Position numbers and translations under genes: made by a program
Shown here: piece by piece, positions 21,863 to 35,641 of the stretch
Numbering within the stretch: the stretch's first letter is position 1
How the letters are laid out: every line of letters begins with the position of its first letter
Notes under the pieces: model-generated
What the model saw: the letters and a program-made list of their open reading frames with translations, nothing else
What the model was told of the DNA's origin: nothing
Database searches by the model: none
From: Xestospongia bergquistia
Taxonomy: Eukaryota; Porifera; Demospongiae; Haplosclerida; Petrosiidae
Direction of reading: 5' to 3'
Length of the DNA: 64,000 bases
Assembly: GCA_963965975.1 (NCBI GenBank)
Contig: OZ014413.1
Span: forward strand, 5,959,501 to 6,023,500

Positions 21863-23934
21863 AACTGCTTTGACTCGTTAAACATAGCACTGGTAGCTAC
21901 CGAACTATAGTGGACAGTAGCAAAACTTCTGTACTTCTTTAAAATATTGCCAAAAGGAGCGTGAAATGGAAAAAAAAGCTTTAAAAGTCTGAAGAACATT
22001 TGAAAAAAAGCACAGGTTTCAGTGAAGACTCAAAAATTCAATAAAAACCTCCTGCATATAGCTTATGACATTTTCTAACTTTTTAAAGTGAGAATTTTTG
22101 CAAAAATACTTCTTTGGAAAGTTATGACAGTTTTACTAACTTTTGGCAGTTATCTTTGTCGATACATTGAGCGCGAACTAAAAATACTAGAGTACCCAGT
22201 AGACGCACTAAAAGGCAAAGCTTTTTTCCACTTTAATTGAAGAGAAATGCTGTGTCATTAATAATCATCTTGCGCATCACGTGAGACTATGTCACTTGAG
22301 GAGATCTCTGGATAAGACCACAGCAAGGTTAAGCACTTTAGTGCATTTCATTAATAAATGTAAACAAAATTATAGTTGAGAAAATTATCTCAGTTATAAT
22401 TAATGTTAATGTCACAGACATACACTGGAGTTGTCAAAATACTATATAACAAGGAATTAAACTAATATGTTAATAAACTAATATGTTAATAAATCTTTAG
22501 TCTTTATTATTATATACCAAACTTATAATAATTCCTAAACCCTTGCCCATCCATTGTTTGATCATAGGGGTTAGGAGTTTGGCCTATGACACTAACATTT
22601 TAAAAAATTTAGGAAGACATCTACAAATCATATTAAAGTAATAAATATTAGATATTATGAGAACAAATATACAAATTAAAGTTTAATAGCTAACTAGTCA
22701 ATAATATTGCAACAACTTTTAAAGGTATGTATGGTTGAGCCCCAGTTATTGACTTAGTTAACTTTCCATGGCAGTGGTAATCACTAACTGTTAGATGAGT
22801 GGATTTAGAAACCTTTTTCAACATTTGTGGTCCAAAGATGGAATCTAGCCACACCCCTTATTATTATTTATAAGTTATTAAAGTATTTGTACACTGTTGT
22901 CTTCCACTTTCACTTCTTCCTAAGTCATTGTATATATATATATATATATATATGTCATTAATATATGGGTGGAGTCAGACTTAACTGTTAATAATAAAGT
23001 TATTGACATTTAAGGATGAGTTAAAAGTAATCATGAAAGACAAAATCATTAATATTACAAATATAATTATTCAATAATAATCTTCTTCAATGTTCTTTAT
23101 TGTCTGATTGACTTCTTCTGGGATTCCATATTTATTTTTTCAGTATAATTTGTGTATAAATCTAGCACCACACATCACTCATTTCCAACTTATCTTGTCA
23201 AAAGTAACTTTGTTGTCATCTAACTACAGTTACATTGATATATCTGACCACAAGTGGGTTGAGTCAGACAAGCTTAGGCTTATAGAAAAAAAAGTAGAAA
23301 AAATAAACAATAACCAATTAACAATATATCTAAAGTACATTGTTTATTTCATGGATTATATTTAAAATGTTATAATGAAGTACAAACATGTTTACTTTAA
23401 TCCTTGGTAAGATAATCCTTGTATCAGATTCCATTTAAACACGAGCTACCTTTTATATTTTATCATTGACTTAAATACAATAAGAACAGGATGAACAAGC
23501 CATATTCAAACAGGAAATATCTAAATAATTCATTTGCAGATCCAGTATTAGATCAGAGTAGTTTATAGTCACACTCAACTATAAAAACAATGTGGTTTGT
23601 CAGGTACAGATTAATAGTCTACCAGACATTTCCTCTAAAAAAGCAAAAGGTTGGCCTCGCCAGACTAAGTTGATATATGAATGCCAGAAATCCATAATAT
23701 AGTAATATTCTGTTAGTATGATAGGATTGTTCCTCTGTAACAAGTAGAATATACCTGTCTGAAAATTTAACATTAAACCACGGAATTTGTTGCCATAGTA
23801 ACTATAGTCAGTAAACAGTAATGGTTTCCTTTCTTCTTCAGTTTGTTGTCTGTGTATTGTAGTGTGTTATAGTATATATTACTATGTGTGCACTATATTA
23901 TATACTAACTATGTTTTATAACAGGAGACACTGG

Positions 23935-24719
23935 AAGAGTTCAGTGGAATGATGTTAACAATACTATTACACTCATTAGTCCAAGTTTAGCACAGAGTGA
24001 ACATGTTATAAGTAAATTAATAAAAGAACAACAGACAGGAAAAGAATGGAGTATTAATCTCTGTCATCATCTCCTGAAGGTACTGCAGTTATTATAAACA
24101 ATCTTAATAAGTGTATAGTGTGGAGACTTAATATAGTGGACACTTCATTGAACAGTAAGTGTGTATCCATATTATCAGAGATAATAAAAACTAATAAAAC
24201 AGTAAAGACGCTATGGCTGTCATCCTCTTCATTTACTGGTGGTATCAAACAAGTCAGTGATAGTCTCTTTAATAATAAAACACTTGAACAGTTATGGTTG
24301 TCTGATGTTACTAGTATCACAAATGAAGATATGATTTACTTATCTAATATGTTATCAAGTAATACAACTTTAAAAGAACTACATCTCTTCAACTGTAACA
24401 TCACTGATAATGGAGTCCGATATATCTGTGAAGGACTTACTAAAAACGAAACATTGACTAAGTTAAACATCGGACATAATCATCAGATCACTTCAGTTAG
24501 TACCAGTACAATAGCAGATCTAATACAAACAACTACATCACTAACAAGACTATATCTCCACTATACTTCGCTAACAATGATGATATCAAGACGATATGTA
24601 CATCACTTAATAAAAATACTACAATAAGGGAACTATACTTATCAGAACAACATAAAGAATATTGCAAGAAGTTAGAGAGTTATCAAGTTATTAAAGACAG
24701 ACTTGTGTTCTGGTATTAG
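23935..24719 (+). pseudogene. LRR region of death-fold gene C, two frameshifts
   Basis: After AG at 23933-23934 the frame GDTGRVQWNDVNNTITLISP runs to about 24062. There it must shift to continue as SSPEGTAVIINNLNKC and into five or so ribonuclease-inhibitor-type LRRs of about 28 residues: NKTVKTLWLSS, NKTLEQLWLSD, NTTLKELHLFNCNITDNGV, NETLTKLNIGHN, TTSLTRLYLHY. A second shift near 24565 is needed to reach FANNDDIKTICTSLNKN, then IRELYLSEQHKEYCKKLE and a stop at 24717-24719. NLR-type receptors carry such LRRs for ligand sensing. Together with the TAA at 19221 this makes gene C a probable pseudogene, unless the assembly is wrong at several places. Confidence 0.7.
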
Positions 24720-25755
24720 TAAGAAGATCATTGTTTATTCTTAATCTATCTTCTCGCTCACTTTTATTTTCTCTTATTAACAATTTATTTCTCTAACAAA
24801 ACTACAGACAATAAAAATAGAGTTTTGCTTGACACTTCTCTAACATCGCACTATTTTGTGCCTGAGATTGTACGTGGATGTGGCCTAACTTTTAACCCTC
24901 CGATGAGCTCCCACTATTACAAAGAATGACAAACATCCTTTTTTACTAATTCAATAGTGACCTTGTCACAGCAGTCAGCATCGTAATGGCCTTCCAGAGA
25001 AAGCAGCTGAGATTGATTGACATTGAAACCATTACTGATGTCAGTTTAGTAGATAAACCTGAGACAGAGATCTAGTGATAGAATGATATTAATAGATCTT
25101 AACATATTCTATATTCTATATTCTATGAACAATATAATGTTATTATAAAGGAGACTCAAATATTGAAATAAACCTTTAACTGAATACAGTATATTGGAAG
25201 TGAGAAGATGAAAACTCAATGAAGTAAGTTAAAATGATCAAAGGTAATTATTTTATCCTCTACTATCTTTAATTTCTATATTTATATACTGTGTGTGTGA
25301 ATATTTTGGTGGTAAGAGAAAATTTTATGTGAAGTCAATGGGCGGGGTTTAATCTTGTAAAGTATTTAGTGACAAAATCTATTTATCACAAAATATTCAC
25401 TTATACATTATTATTATTATTATTATTATGTGGTCACTGATATTAATTGTCTTATATCTTGTCTCTCTCTTTCTCGTGTCCTCTTTATTTTCTAGTGTTC
25501 TCAAAGACATATTTCATCCAGGAAAAAACATTTGAGAGATTTTACTAATATAATGTAGGACAGGTGGAGGTTATAGTTGAGTGGAGGACAAGACATAGTG
25601 TAACTCTTCATGAGGGGATGTCTTGTATTAGTTGATTATTATTATCAGCAGCTGGTACTTTTAACAATTTTAATACTTCTGACTAAATGACATCTATTAT
25701 GTTTAATTAACTATTTAAAAAGTGTTAACTACATTGTCAATAGTATCAGGTGACT

Positions 25756-26405
<650 letters not shown>

Positions 26406-26724
26406 TACCCTACAATGAAAGATATAATAGTCACAAAACTTCTACCAAAAATGGTATTAAGAACATGTTTTATCTTTTTCTCTTTGGCCAAGTACACACA
26501 TTGCAATACTCAAACTGTATAATACCACATGTTCTGAGTAGATATCAGTCAATTTCATTATTAAAAAGCAGTGTCATCTTAATATATTTTGTGGTGCCAT
26601 CTATACACTTTAACTTTGACACTGTCAGGTTGTGGTGACACCCCCTAACTGAAGTGTCAGGTGTCATAATGTCTATGCTAAAAGTGTTGCAACCACACTA
26701 CTCTAGTATCAAGATGATTATACA

Positions 26725-26990
26725 GTGGAACCCTGCCTTACGATCACCCCTGAATAGTGGACACCTCGATAATGTGGACATCTTTCAAGAAACAGAACGC
26801 TTCTTAATTTGCTACTAATAATGTTAACCCCTAAAATACGAACTACTATTATTACATATTGTGGACAAGTATGCTCTGCCCCAAATGATATTGCTACATT
26901 GTTATCACATTTTATAAAATAGACAATTAACAAGTAATGTAAACTTGTACTATGAACCAGATTCATCATGTAATGGCTATGATGCATTCC
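26725..26990. mobile_element. Possible pogo-like/Tc1-like MITE remnant, one end only
   Basis: It starts TA-CAGTGGAACCCTGCC and continues with GTGGACACCTCGATAATGTG, typical of terminal sequence in pogo-type elements, flanked by TA. No matching inverted end was found to the right, so it is truncated or misread. Confidence 0.3.
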
Positions 26991-27429
26991 TGGATTTATT
27001 GTATACTTGCTTTATGTGCTTGATATAGGCCTTGGGTCTATACAGGCTATCTCAAGTCCATGTCTGCTGCCTCTACTCTGGCTTCAGTAACCTCTTCAGT
27101 TCCATAGTTAAATTAGTTAAATTCCTCAAAAAATAAGACACCATGTGACCAAAATCATGAGGTACATGGCCAACGACACCACACAGTAAAATTGCATGTT
27201 GTTGCAATAACACCTTAGTGTTATCTTGGATTTTTAGTGTCATAGTAACACCAGTGTCAAGGATCTTGTTCTTATGATGACACCAAGGTGCTACCTTGGC
27301 TCTCCAAGTGTTATGATGAACCATATTAGTGTTTATAGTAAAATTGTGTTTTAGGTCTATTAAAAACATGAATGAGTTCTAGTCAAATGTTCTTGTAGCA
27401 TTTTTACTTTTTAAAATAAAAATTTCTAT

Positions 27430-28960
27430 TCAAAAAGGTTGTATTTTATCACAATAAAGTTAGTAGTCATGTAAGCATCAATATTGGGAATAGAATACTT
27501 ACCATAAACATGAAAATCCTTTAGGTCTTTTGCCCATACATACATGTATCTGCTAGTTTTGCTAACAACAACAGCATGATAACGATCACTGAACCGAATT
27601 GTATGAAGTTGAGTTACTAGTAAAAGCAATTGGTTTTGAACGACAAAAATTCTTGAAATTTGTCCAAAGTGGGGTTCATCATTTTCTATTTTAAGGACAA
27701 CACAAGCTTTTCTTGAAAGCGTATTCCATTGTGTTTTACCCAATTAGTCCTTCAAAATGAGATATAATATATGTTAACTCAAAGTTATGTAATTATACTT
27801 AAAGTGAATCTCTCCAATAAAATTACTCAGTGTTATTAGTTGCCACACAGGATGCTCTTGTAGGATAATGTTTTGACCTAAAGAATAAATTAGAAAACAC
27901 TATAACCAAATCACATTTCATTTGGCTAGATTTAATATTTAAATGTGTAAAAAACCTGCAAATTTAGGAATACCTGGGCCAATTTCTAATTCTTCTCCTG
28001 GTAGAGTGTCAACATTCAAGTTTAGAAAGCATTGGTATAGCTGATGTCTAAGAGCCAATGAGTAGTAGATGTTAGTGAAATTTCCTAGAACATTAGCCAA
28101 CTGTTTAAAGTAATGATGCTTCGCTTCAAACCTCATTGTCCAATGATTAACAAGAGGACCATACCTATATACATAAAAACTGTTATGAAGTCTAGATCTT
28201 TCAATAATATACTTACTCAAGCATTAGACAAGGTGTATGGATCAAATAGTGCATTTTAGGAGTAATAAGAAGATGTGGATACAATAGCCTGAAGTTCACA
28301 TAATGGTCATTAATCAAGGATTCTAGATAACCACAATCGTCCCTTCTAAATGTCGGAGCAAAAAGAATATCCATAATCATCAGAAGCATGAGTAAGTTTT
28401 CCCAGTATTTGTTCTCAACAGGGACTTCATCACCAATAAATAATAGCAAAAAACGTCCAAGTGTCCACATTTGTGATGCTATTAATTAAAATATTAATAA
28501 CAATTAATAAATGATTATAATTTTACTTCCTCACCATTTTGCTTCAGCAAACCTTCGGATGACAAACAAGATGGTTCAAGTGGAGATGGTATATTTTCAT
28601 TCATATATTGTAAGTTAAGAAGTTTAAACCTGCTATTTAGCAGGTCTATGGTGAACAACTTTAAGTCACAAATTAACACCTATTTATACTTAAAGATAAC
28701 TACATACTTATACACAGTACACATTACCTGCAGCATATTCTTCATTTCTAGGGGCAAAACACCTTCTAAAACATTGTGCATCATGTCTGGTATCATAGAC
28801 CCTTCTGCAACAGAAAAATATGACAATGCCTCCAGTGGTGAACGACAATTTATTCCAAAAACTGTAGAATAATGATTAGCTAATTCAGTAATATTTTCTA
28901 TGAGATCACAATAATGGAATATGAATGTGCTGTCCGTAACATGAAACACCTTTCAAGAAA
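27430..28960 (-). pseudogene. Transposon-derived spliced gene ('MRFEAKH' family), C-terminal part with frameshift
   Basis: Exons in minus order: about 28690-28920 (YFSVAEGSMIPDMMHNVLEG then VLPLEMKNML), 28537-28655 (LLNSRFKLLNLQYMNENIPS, SSEGLLKQN), 28223-28475 (QMWTLGRFLLLFIGDEVPVE, YPHLLITPKMHYLIHTP), about 27973-28167 (YGPLVNHWTMRFEAKHHYFK), about 27820-27870 and 27430-27740 (DEPHFGQISRIFVV). Junctions use GT/AG and join in frame, except near 27715, where the AAAAG run must lose or gain a base between WVKHNGIRFQ and ACVVLKIENDE. The DMMH-LEG and MRFEAKH motifs belong to a large, transposase-like family common in fish and invertebrates; I cannot name its superfamily with certainty. N-terminal pieces of a similar gene are at 49760-50380. 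Confidence 0.6.
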
Positions 28961-29039
28961 CTGAACCACTGCCATAATAAACAGTATACAAGTATTTACA
29001 TGTACCTTGCACTGTATATCTGAGTCTGTAGCTAAACAA

Positions 29040-29446
29040 TGTCTGCATAAACGAAAAGAGGAACCATGTTAGTTCTTCTACTGCTCTTACATGTTTACTT
29101 CAAACCATATAAGAACAAAGCAATATACTACCTTGACTGTTGGCTTATATTGAACATTGTTATGATGTACATAACAACTTGGTTTTTCTTTATAGAAAGT
29201 AAATATGAAACTATTGCAGTGTTTGTGTCTGTTATGGTTTTTATAGTGTTCTTTACATTCTTGGTAATATTGTTGTATCATATTCTACTGGTAACTGGCA
29301 AGATATCTTCAATAACAATAATGTTTCATTTGATGCAGCACAAGTATAAGCAGAAAATGCTTTCATACAAACCATTACTGCCAGCTAATGACTCATTGTA
29401 CAATTCATGTGAATACAGAGAACCTTTATTAAGTTCTAGTTATTAA
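29040..29446 (+). pseudogene. C-terminal fragment of a beta-helix multi-pass receptor
   Basis: The frame gives LHVYFKPYKNKAIYYLDCWL, further membrane segments and ends SCEYREPLLSSSY. It aligns with the end of the intact gene at 38433-42281 (VQAYLKPFKNKLVNVLDLSV ... SEYREPLLSP). Only the last three membrane helices and the tail remain, on the opposite strand, with no upstream frame. Confidence 0.85.
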
Positions 29447-29449
29447 TAG

Positions 29450-30789
29450 AAACAAATTATTTTTATATTTAACATTTGTCTTTTTAAACAATGTGTAAGT
29501 ATTATTATGAAAAGTTGAAATGCTATACTAAAGTTGAACTCTAAATACACTGAAGTTTGTTTACTTTTAATACTGACATTCGGTTCAGTTTATAAAGTTT
29601 AACACTGGCTAGGATTAATGTATTATATAATATAAGCTCTTCAATTTCAAGACATTGGATCTATTAGTATATATATATTTCAACTAGGTGCGTTTATATG
29701 TGTAGTTCATATCAGTTATTAGTTAAAATCCACTGCTATTGGTTGTTTATTCATGCACTACTTAGGATTGGCATGACATATTATAATAGCAGTGATTGAT
29801 ATTTTTTTCTTAATATTAATGCCAAGATCCCAGCAATAAATGATTAAGGAATCTGAAACATAAACTTGTATTGTGTTATTTTTATTAAATTACATACTTT
29901 CAATGTTGTTGTAAAAACAATACCAGTTATTCAAACAGAATAATCAAAACAACTACACATATCAATACATAGAATGTTCTTTTATGTATAGTTTACTCAA
30001 ACACTTTAAAAATGACTGTACTTTCAGCCATCCTGGTATTTTTTACTTCTAGCTTGCTTTTGTACAGGCAAAACACATCATGTTAACTCACCCTAAGATT
30101 TACATAGCACGTTTTGAGGTGTGTCCACAATAGTACTGAAAGACATTGTAGCAATAAGAATTCACAGAAAAAACTCAATAATGTTATTCAGATTTTAGAG
30201 GCTCTGATAATTTACTTTTATGGAATAAACTCAGTACATGACATTGATACATCACTCTTCCAATATTTTCAGATCTTTAATTCTGTTGGCTTTCATTTTG
30301 CTTTAATTTACAAAGAGAACACTTATTTACAGTATACAAACATTTATTGTGTATTGTTATGTCTGGCTATTGAAAGTGACAAGGAGTCAGTTCTTTATAA
30401 TTATCAATAATTTGTAATTACTTTGCAGTGTTAAATAATTGTTACCTCTACAGTGTTTTTTAGTAGTTTGTTGATAAACATCTGTCTATCTTGCTCCACA
30501 ATGGTTGGTATCTCTTATAAAAATTCAAATCTATCATTATGCTAATTTTAGACTGTTTATTGTAGAAATTAACACTTAAGTAATTTGTGTATTAACATGT
30601 TGCAGTCTTCTATATGTGATAATGTGATCAAACAGAAGTCATGTGACTTGCATGCTATTTGATAAGATTTATGTGTCTTATCGTTTAACTACTTACTTTT
30701 CATATTGCAGCCATCTGAATTATTATTATAATCATGCATGCTGTAGTTATTCTGCCTAGCCACTTCATCATATGGTCTACTAATTTATG

Positions 30790-30833
<44 letters not shown>

Positions 30834-31555
30834 GCATCTGCTGAGTACCTTCCAAATCCTTACCTTTGAGCCCTTATCATGCATTGAAGCTAACCTTATT
30901 AAAACATTTACTATTGTCTTAGTTACTCATATATTTCATCAACTTTATGAGAGAGCTAGACTATACATCTTCTTGGCATGGTTACATGCTTTATAAAAGA
31001 GATTATATATTACTCAAGTTAAGTTAGACAAGAAATAAGGTAGTGTTCTCTCTGTCTGTTGTCTCTGTTTCTCTTTCTCTCTCTCACCTCTCTCTCACTC
31101 TCTCTGTTTCTGTCTGTCTGTCAGTCTGTCTCTCTCTCTCTCTCTCTCTCGCTCTTTCTCTCTCTCACACACACACACACAACTCCCTCTCATCTTCCAT
31201 ATCATTCACTATTACATAATAATTCAATGAAAGTAATTAAACCATTGAATGCATGGACAAATCGATGGATTCTGGTATTATATACTAGTTTGTTAATGTG
31301 TTATTGGGATCTATATTTATTCCAGAGGCTTATATCACAGCTACCAGACAATTTATTGCAGAAACTAAGTCAGGGTTGTTTGGAGAATTATATACTGTTA
31401 TGTATAATGTGAAATTATTACATGTATAAGCATATTGTGTGCATCTCATGATGCAAAGTCCTAGTCTGAGCTTTTGTTAGTAGTACGTTATTCTTCTTAT
31501 CACATATAATATATATACTAGTGTCTTGTATTGTGTTATTATTATCACATTATAA
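29450..31555. other. Intergenic, no gene recognised
   Basis: AT-rich sequence with a (TA)n run at 30795-30830 and CT/CA microsatellites at 31050-31180. Several short open frames (30114-30410, 31228-31412) have no recognisable family. Confidence 0.55.
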
Positions 31556-31564
31556 CACACTTGG

Positions 31565-31780
31565 GCACAAACAATATGAGTTGTCCACAGTGTGAAAAAA
31601 CCATTGCTAAAATATCAAAAAACAGTTTTGCATACATATAGAATAGTTATGAATATAGCAACTGTATGTATACAAAACTGAGACTTTTAAGACGTTTCAA
31701 TAGTGGTTTGTTTACAAAATCAGGTCACAAATATTTTGAGGGAAGTGGTCCTTTTTTGCAAATCAGTTCACATATACTAC
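31565..31780. mobile_element. Degenerate copy of a palindromic MITE (family of 50393-50640)
   Basis: It shares cagttttgcatacatata, its inverted partner ctgtatgtatacaaaactg, and aggtcacaaatattttgag...agtggtcc with the better copy at 50393-50640. The left arm is largely lost. Confidence 0.65.
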
Positions 31781-32476
31781 TTTATACTCATGTTGCTATT
31801 TATAGTACTGGTTGTTATTACCATATAGGGTAAATTAGACATCTGTAGAGTTAGTTATTGATCTCAGAAATACAAGGAGCTAAAATTATTAATAATAAAC
31901 TCTCAGTTACTGCTATCATCTTACAAAGTCACCATTAATAAGGTTATAAAATAATGATATGAGTTAAATTACTGAGATATTAAAAACATCAGTAGTAAAG
32001 GTTAGTTTACTTTTTTAAAAGATGATATCGTTATGGCGTCACATTTTAAGTCGCACTTCCAGTATATTTGAACCAGAATTGTGCTAAATTACTTTTTACA
32101 CTGATTTTTAAACCTGAAGTGTGTCTTCATGTGGAGACCACTTTCATATGATGAAAAAAGTTTAATTATATTGAGTTCACATACACCTTTAATCAGTGAC
32201 TCATTAATTAGAAATTAGGTAGTGAGCATAAAGTTAGGAATCTTATTAGGAAATGATATGAATTTTAAAAATTTATACCTGTTATTTATGAAGTGATTTC
32301 TTTAGTTGTTATCAAAAAATATAGTTTTAATTGTTATAAATAAGTTCAAAACTTAAAATTTTAATTGCTTTAAGTAATTGAGATTAATTAATATAATTAT
32401 AGATCAATTGACAATATACAATTACAATAGTAATGTTCATTTTTTGATCTTTCACCAAACAAATCAAATTTTATTT

Positions 32477-32519
32477 GCCAAACTTTTCAACAGTTAGTTC
32501 AACTGTCATCATCAGTGGC
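32477..32519 (-). ncRNA. Degenerate hammerhead-ribozyme-like sequence in the Penelope-like tail
   Basis: Minus strand reads GCCA-CUGAUGA-stem-GAAA-AGUU-UGGC. GCCA pairs with UGGC (stem I), GACAGUU pairs with AACUGUU (stem II, loop GAACU) and the GAAA box follows, leaving a minimal stem III. An extra U after CUGAUGA and a non-canonical stem II closing pair make it imperfect. Penelope-like elements are known to carry minimal hammerheads. Confidence 0.33.
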
Positions 32520-33712
32520 TACATAATAATAAATGCATGAATGAAAAACAGTCCTATTTATACTCTAAACTAGGTTCAAAGTTTAGCGTCTTTTTTGTTG
32601 TTGGTAGGCATCCCGCAAGTTGATGTAGTTCATACCGACGTCACGTGGGTTGGGTGTGGCTCGTGCACTCTGTTTTGGAGCGTGAGGTAAAGTTGAGGTA
32701 TGGGACCCTGCTCTCTATTGATGGTACCCTTATGATAGTGAATGTGTCAAGATTCCATGATGCATCTTTGCATAAGGTATGGGTGGTGGGCTAGGATGGT
32801 GGGTTTATCCCAGTTGATCTTGTGGCCCTTATGCCAAGCATGTTCTGCTAGACCATTAGTGGATATATTCTGTTGTTGTACTGCTCTTTTATGTTCTTTA
32901 ATTCGTTGTTGTAAACTTCCACCTGTCTGGCCGACATAAGAAGAACTACAATCTTGGCAAAATATGTTATATACCACTCCTGTTTGTGAAAAAACAGGTG
33001 TAGGATCCTTAGCCCTTTTCGCGCATGCGCATAAAGCAAGTAATTACTGCCAACGCACGAGTATTTTCAGGGTTGGAGTGGTTGCGTTTCAGCTCTTGTA
33101 TCATCTCCAAACTGTCTCCTAGAAGTTTAGCTGTTTCAAGTTTGCTTCAATATGGATACCTGGATGTTTTGTTCCTCTAATGAATTGTGTATTCGTCGTC
33201 TATAAGGTAAGCATTATGTTATAACTACGCACACATTGTAAATGACGTATAAAGCATTTTTCAAGAGTCCCCATGTTTTTTTTATTTGAAGTAGACTTAG
33301 ATGATAGTAGGAATGAGTAGAATGTTTCTTATTTCTTCGTTGCAGTGTTTTTTTGTGTAGTTGTACTAGTTCTTTGAGTGGGCGTGGCCTTCTGTTTTCT
33401 TATCTTGTGGTTGTAAAATAGAGCAATTAGGCATTTTTGAGTATAGCCTAGATATCATTTTTAGAGTAGTAAGAGGCCTAAAGATTACTTGTATATCCAG
33501 AGATCTTAGGGTCCTTCTGACTGTCCTTGCACATAAGGGATGGTTACCCTGATTGGAGGGGAACTGTCAGTGATGGTGGAATTGGACAACAGTGACAGGT
33601 TAGGTCTCTTCTGTTGTACTTTCTTGTGACAATCCATGATAAATGCACTGGGATACCCATCATTACGTAGAGCCTCCACAATACGAGTCTCCTCCTCCTG
33701 GCCTTGGAGCAC
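32480..33712 (-). mobile_element. Penelope-like element 3' part with GIY-YIG endonuclease (broken)
   Basis: Minus order: 33712-33510 encodes IVEALRNDGYPSAFI and VTIPYVQGQSE. Then 33005-32700 encodes KDPTPVFSQTGVVYNIFCQD and SSSYVGQTGGSLQQRIKEHK (GIY-YIG core: VVYNIFC, YVGQTG, R-EHK). HIHYHKGTINREQGPIPQLY comes last. The order thumb, linker, GIY-YIG fits Penelope-like retroelements. Lesions: a TGA in place of Trp after QRCIMES (about 32745), frame changes near 33005, and about 460 bp between the first two parts without a good match. The 3' tail carries a hammerhead-like sequence (separate entry). Confidence 0.82.
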
Positions 33713-34204
33713 ATTGATTACAAAAAATTTATCTTCCTTATTATTCCAACTATTGCATATACAGACTGTGCCTCATGATCTATTGAGACATATGACTCCT
33801 TCTAAACGAACGTCTCCATCAGTACAATTACTGTAAGTGGCAACACTCAGAGCTATTAAAAGATAGAGCAGATATTGATTCTGACAATTTAGCACTCAAA
33901 TTTACAAAATAAATTAACATCTTTTATCAGAGATCAACAGTAATCAGAGGGATTTATATAGGACAGTCCAGTATAGTGTTCTTGTTAGCAGTACAGTTCA
34001 AATCAAGGATCTTGCGTTTGATTGTATATGAAAAGTAATGTATAAACTAAAAACGGAATTGCTTGAATTTCCTATATGGAGAATATCCTATTGTGTACAG
34101 ACAACACTAGCATCATTGTTATCCCAAATGCATCAAAAAGGCAGAAAAGCACAATTGTGATGATAAATGTCAAGGAAGAGACATGATAGACCCATTTCTC
34201 TAAT

Positions 34205-34565
34205 TAAATCTTATTCCTGGTCCATATATCTTTGTAATGCTCCTCAGTTATCAAATGTATGTTGATTATACTTTTCCTCACTCACAATTTGTATTGCTTT
34301 GCTAGTATAACAAAAAATATAAAAATAATGACAATAACTGCACTCTTCATGACATAGTAATAAATATCTTGACAAACAATATCTTCTTTACAATTAAATG
34401 GATACTTTTCATCAATATCAATAACATAACCAAGTCCATATGCTGCATACCATAACAAGAAAGTGAAATATATGAAGCCCCATTGCAAGAGAATGACCAT
34501 ACATTGTTAGATAATCCACATGTATCCAAACTCCAACAAAAATGGAAAGGTGTTTGGATAGTGCA
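34205..34565 (-). pseudogene. Oligopeptide transporter (POT/SLC15-like) 3' fragment
   Basis: Minus frame: FTFLLWYAAYGLGYVIDIDE, YYVMKSAVIVIIFIFFVIL, AKQYKL, then a TGA where Arg is expected, then VRKSIINIHLITEEHYKDIW. The family C-terminus 'YKLR-RE--NI--I-EEHYE' of proton-dependent oligopeptide transporters is recognisable. Its WYAA-G--YVI stretch aligns with the fragment at 51205-51660. The nonsense codon and missing N-terminal helices mark it as a pseudogene. Confidence 0.72.
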
Positions 34566-34834
34566 CAAGATGTCTTCAAATTTTACTACAGTTCATTTTA
34601 AACATGATAATGAGCAGATGCTACCATCACTTCAGTGTTAATAATTCTTACTTGCCTGATAAATGGTCTAGTTGATAAAATTACTAATACATTCCTATAG
34701 TTATCATTTAATCTTAGTCTAGCTAGAGGTCTAGATTATTATACTGGTATTGTTTTTGAGGCAGTACTTACTGGAGGTACATATACTAATGCATATTAAT
34801 TATATGATCATATCTTTCTCGTTAGTTGATGTTA

Positions 34835-35641
34835 TACAATTGCTAATTCCAAATCTAGTGACACTCCTTCAGTATGTTCTGTCTCGGAAGGTGGATGCTC
34901 TGATGAACTAGTAGGTATGTTTAAAGTTATTGAAGTATTATCAAATGTAAGAAAGGTATGTACTATATGAACATACAGGATATAATATTAATATATTTTG
35001 ATGTTAAAAATGTCATTACAATACACTGTGTATTATACATAATAGGTTATTTTTGTTGGATTTAGTTTGATGTAGAGTGTTCTCTATATTAGCAGCTAAA
35101 TCTAAGGTAAAAACTGATTTCATTACACACAGTTACTTTACTAAAGAAGACTAGATCACACATTACAAAATATAGTTAGTTTAGATGACAGAGCACTGAT
35201 TTGAACTATGAATTGTCATTAGTTCACTACATTTTGCATGCCATTCTTTTTCTTTATCTATCTAATGTTGTTTCTATTGTCTAGACTGGATGAGACAAGT
35301 AAGAATTATTAACACTGAAGTAATGGTAGCATCTGAAAGAATGATAACATGTAATCTGTTATAGGATGCTGGGATTAAGGTCAAACCCTGTTATTAAAAT
35401 ATTTAATTTTGTAGTAACATTCTCTCTCTCTCACTCTAAGGCTGAGATGACAGACAAAATGAACCCAAAGCTTCTCAACCAAATACAATATTGTGAACGT
35501 GAGACTATACCTATAATGGTGGTTATTAGAGAGGAGGAGAAGACACAAGGACTAGTCAAGATAAGAGACGTTAAAACACAAGAAAGAGGTAAATTGATGT
35601 CATCTATCTTGTCAATGTTCATTATAATATTTCATTATTAG
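34835..35641 (+). pseudogene. HisRS-like pseudogene copy 2
   Basis: Plus-strand blocks: 34840-34915 (SKSSDTPSVCSVSEGG, SDELVG), about 35055-35110 (degenerate FVGFS...), 35300-35375 (TEVMVASERMITCNLL then DAGIKV after a stop) and 35440-35588 (MTDKMNPKLLNQIQY, ETIPIMVVIREEEKTQGL, VKIRDVKTQER|GTAAAT). Exon order and even the intron sequence match copy 1 at 11033-16183, so this is an inverted segmental duplicate. It lacks the Ty3/gypsy insertion. Conserved Gly/Tyr residues of GGRYDGLVG are changed to GGCSDELVG and stops are present. Confidence 0.75.

Noticed and set aside
21706..21999. 97-codon minus frame with Thr-His repeats
   Set aside because: Translation of the (TG)n microsatellite.
31059..31412. 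117-codon frame starting with Ser/Leu repeats
   Set aside because: The first part is a CT/CA microsatellite; the rest has no recognisable family.
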